DNA of 15,301 bases, from assembly GCA_041656175.1 (NCBI GenBank), contig JBBAEA010000088.1, positions 1 to 15,301 of the forward strand, in the 5' to 3' direction. Positions 14,217-15,301 of this stretch are shown here, piece after piece. This DNA comes from JBBAEA01 sp041656175. Its GTDB lineage: Bacteria > Myxococcota_A > Bradymonadia > UBA4248. Under the pieces are notes generated by a model. That model was not told the origin of the DNA. It saw nothing but the letters and a program-made list of their open reading frames with translations, and ran no database searches. Numbering within the stretch: the stretch's first letter is position 1; every line of letters begins with the position of its first letter. Position numbers and translations under genes: made by a program.

Positions 14217-15122
14217 ATGGCAATATTGGATTCATCGTTAAGCGATTCATTAAGCAAATTATCACAAAGCGATAACTTAGCTATCGAAGGCGAAGTGGCA
14301 GAGGTTGCGCGCGTAAAAAAAGCGCGTGCAAAACTTACGGAGCAAGCACGCAGTCGAGGTGACGACGCAGGAAACCTACTCAACAACTTACTAAGCGACG
14401 CAGCAGCCGAAGCACAGGCGCGGCTTGAAGAGAAGGAGCGGAAACGCAAAGAAGCCGAAGAGCTAGAAAAAGCTAAAAAGGAAGCTGCGCTCGAAAAGAA
14501 ACGCCTTGAGGCGCAAGAGAAGCTAGAGCTAGAAAAGAAGCGACTCGAAGAGAAAGAGCAAAGGCGCAAGCAAATGCTAGCCGATCTCGAAAAAAAGCGC
14601 AGACTTGAAGCGGGCGAAGTCGATGAAGAGGAAGAGGAGCGAAAGCGTTTAGAGGCTCAAGAAGCTGCACGTATACAAGCTGAAAAAGAAGCTGCAGAAC
14701 GCGCTGAGTGGGAACGTACGCAGGAGAAAATTCGAGAAAACGAAGAGCGAATTGCTGCACTTGCACCTAAGCCTGTCGATCCCAAAATCGCGGCGGCTAA
14801 AAAGCGTAATAAGCTCATTATACAAATTGCCTCAGCTGCACTTGTGGTTTTTGGTCTAGCTGGCGGCATCACGTATTATCAACTTACCAAAAAAGCCCCC
14901 GATTTCTTTGTGCTACAGTCGGACTACCCCACAGCAACCATCGCTCTTACAGCCATACAGCCTGTCGAAATTGCAGAAATGTCCTTAAACACCGTAAAAC
15001 AAAGCGCTGACCCCGTCGCCGGCAGCTCGCGTGGCCGAAGCAAAGCACCCACCGATCGCTGGGGCATCGGCTCGACCGCTTCCGATATTCTCGATAGAGG
15101 CGGAAACAAGATCGTTAAATAG
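14217..15122 (+). CDS. Coiled-coil single-pass membrane protein, unknown function
   Basis: I do not recognise this 301-aa protein. Residues 1-62 are Ser/Leu/Asp-rich. Residues 63-183 form a very long charged helix of Glu, Lys, Arg, Ala and Leu, a coiled coil or single alpha-helix. A membrane helix follows at about 200-222 (LIIQIASAALVVFGLAGGITYY), then about 80 residues without clear domain, ending in a Ser/Arg/Gly-rich tail. With no signal peptide and a central helix, the charged part is probably cytoplasmic and the tail periplasmic (inference). TolA-like proteins have a similar helix but with the membrane segment at the N-terminus, so this is not TolA. Expression should be good: TATAAT promoter, and GGGAGGAG (14201-14208) 8 nt before the ATG. 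A group II intron end follows 31 bp after the stop. Confidence 0.85.
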   Translation: MAILDSSLSDSLSKLSQSDNLAIEGEVAEVARVKKARAKLTEQARSRGDDAGNLLNNLLSDAAAEAQARLEEKERKRKEAEELEKAKKEAALEKKRLEAQEKLELEKKRLEEKEQRRKQMLADLEKKRRLEAGEVDEEEEERKRLEAQEAARIQAEKEAAERAEWERTQEKIRENEERIAALAPKPVDPKIAAAKKRNKLIIQIASAALVVFGLAGGITYYQLTKKAPDFFVLQSDYPTATIALTAIQPVEIAEMSLNTVKQSADPVAGSSRGRSKAPTDRWGIGSTASDILDRGGNKIVK

Positions 15123-15152
15123 TCTTAACGCTATATTTAAGTTATTCATCAA

Positions 15153-15301
15153 ATCGGGTAGGAGGCTACCCATTATTTGAGTAGCCGTCCTCCCACACAC
15201 CGTACGTACGGTTCCGTATACGGCGGTTCCCTTTACAATGTACTTATAACGCTGTAGCGCTTTGAAAGATATGTGAAACCTACCCTTTCTAACTTGTCGT
15301 T
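15153..15301 (-). mobile_element. Group II intron, 3' end (domains V-VI), cut by window edge
   Basis: On the minus strand CCGTATACGG-AA-CCGTACGTACGG (15224-15200) folds as domain V: two 5-bp helices with a 2-nt bulge in the 3' strand. The GTACGGT ending is typical. A linker GGGAGGAC and a hairpin GGCTAC/GTAGCC (15186-15164), domain VI, follow, and the intron would end near CCGAT at 15153. The body and most of any reverse transcriptase lie to the right, outside the window. The fold is seen directly; the identity rests on remembered group II consensus. Confidence 0.75.
15233..15301 (-). CDS. Possible C-terminus of the intron-encoded reverse transcriptase (partial)
   Basis: An open frame enters from the right edge and encodes 22 residues (ending LSKRYSVISTL) before TAA at 15235-15233. 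It stops a few bases before domain V, where group II intron reverse transcriptase genes often end. The fragment is too short to recognise, so the assignment rests on position only. Confidence 0.35.
   Translation of the reverse strand, partial: NDKLERVGFTYLSKRYSVISTL

Noticed and set aside
14096..14569. 157-aa Ser/Phe/Ala-rich minus-strand open frame
   Set aside because: It is the antisense shadow of the Glu/Lys/Arg-rich coiled-coil gene, which has a strong promoter and ribosome site.
14217..15122. TolA, given the long charged helix and the CpoB-like gene in the window
   Set aside because: TolA has its membrane helix at the N-terminus and a conserved C-terminal domain. Here the helix is near residue 200, and the tail shows no TolA-like domain.

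Overview
This is a chromosomal window from a Gram-negative bacterium of moderate GC. The gene set includes a lipidated CpoB/YbgF-type TPR protein and a zinc-ribbon protein whose layout recalls Myxococcus-type proteins (MJ0042-like ribbon, long disordered linker, single membrane helix, ExbD-like periplasmic part). That suits a deltaproteobacterial/Myxococcota-like organism. The lineage is an inference from architecture and was not checked by search.

Layout. Positions 1-338 hold no gene but carry copy A of a dispersed hairpin-rich repeat. Two minus-strand genes follow: a DUF4870-like membrane protein (339-707) and, upstream of it, the zinc-ribbon/ExbD-like protein (785-2632) with 21 exact tandem heptapeptides (WDQPQQS). 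Positions 2633-3804 are gene-free and crowded with structure: a promoter, a 236-bp MITE-like element with 15-bp terminal inverted repeats, a perfect 19-bp inverted repeat, a run of hairpins, and repeat copy B. A secreted lipoprotein phosphatase with a CX5R site (3805-4680, +) converges on the CpoB-like gene (4768-5655, -). Next on the minus strand come a Lys/Ala-rich coiled-coil protein (6199-6660), a 399-aa protein with RelA/SpoT-like nucleotidyltransferase motifs (6855-8054) and a DEAH-box HrpA-type helicase (8679-11255). Repeat copy C and an 85-bp imperfect palindrome lie between the last two. Positions 11256-12164 hold a 63-bp tandem duplication and a second MITE copy in inverted orientation. 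The plus strand then carries a deoxynucleoside kinase (12165-12779), tRNA-Cys(GCA) with a strong terminator, a DUF58 protein, and a coiled-coil single-pass membrane protein driven by a near-consensus promoter. The right edge is the 3' end (domains V and VI) of a minus-strand group II intron.

The genes do not form one pathway. They look like separate housekeeping and envelope genes: nucleotide salvage, RNA helicase, Tol-Pal-associated lipoprotein, membrane proteins. The unusual content is the intergenic DNA, with at least three repeat families (MITE pair, A/B/C hairpin repeat, CTTAAGGAYGCTCTG motif), and the repeat-bearing zinc-ribbon/ExbD protein. I found no defence system, CRISPR array, prophage or biosynthetic cluster.
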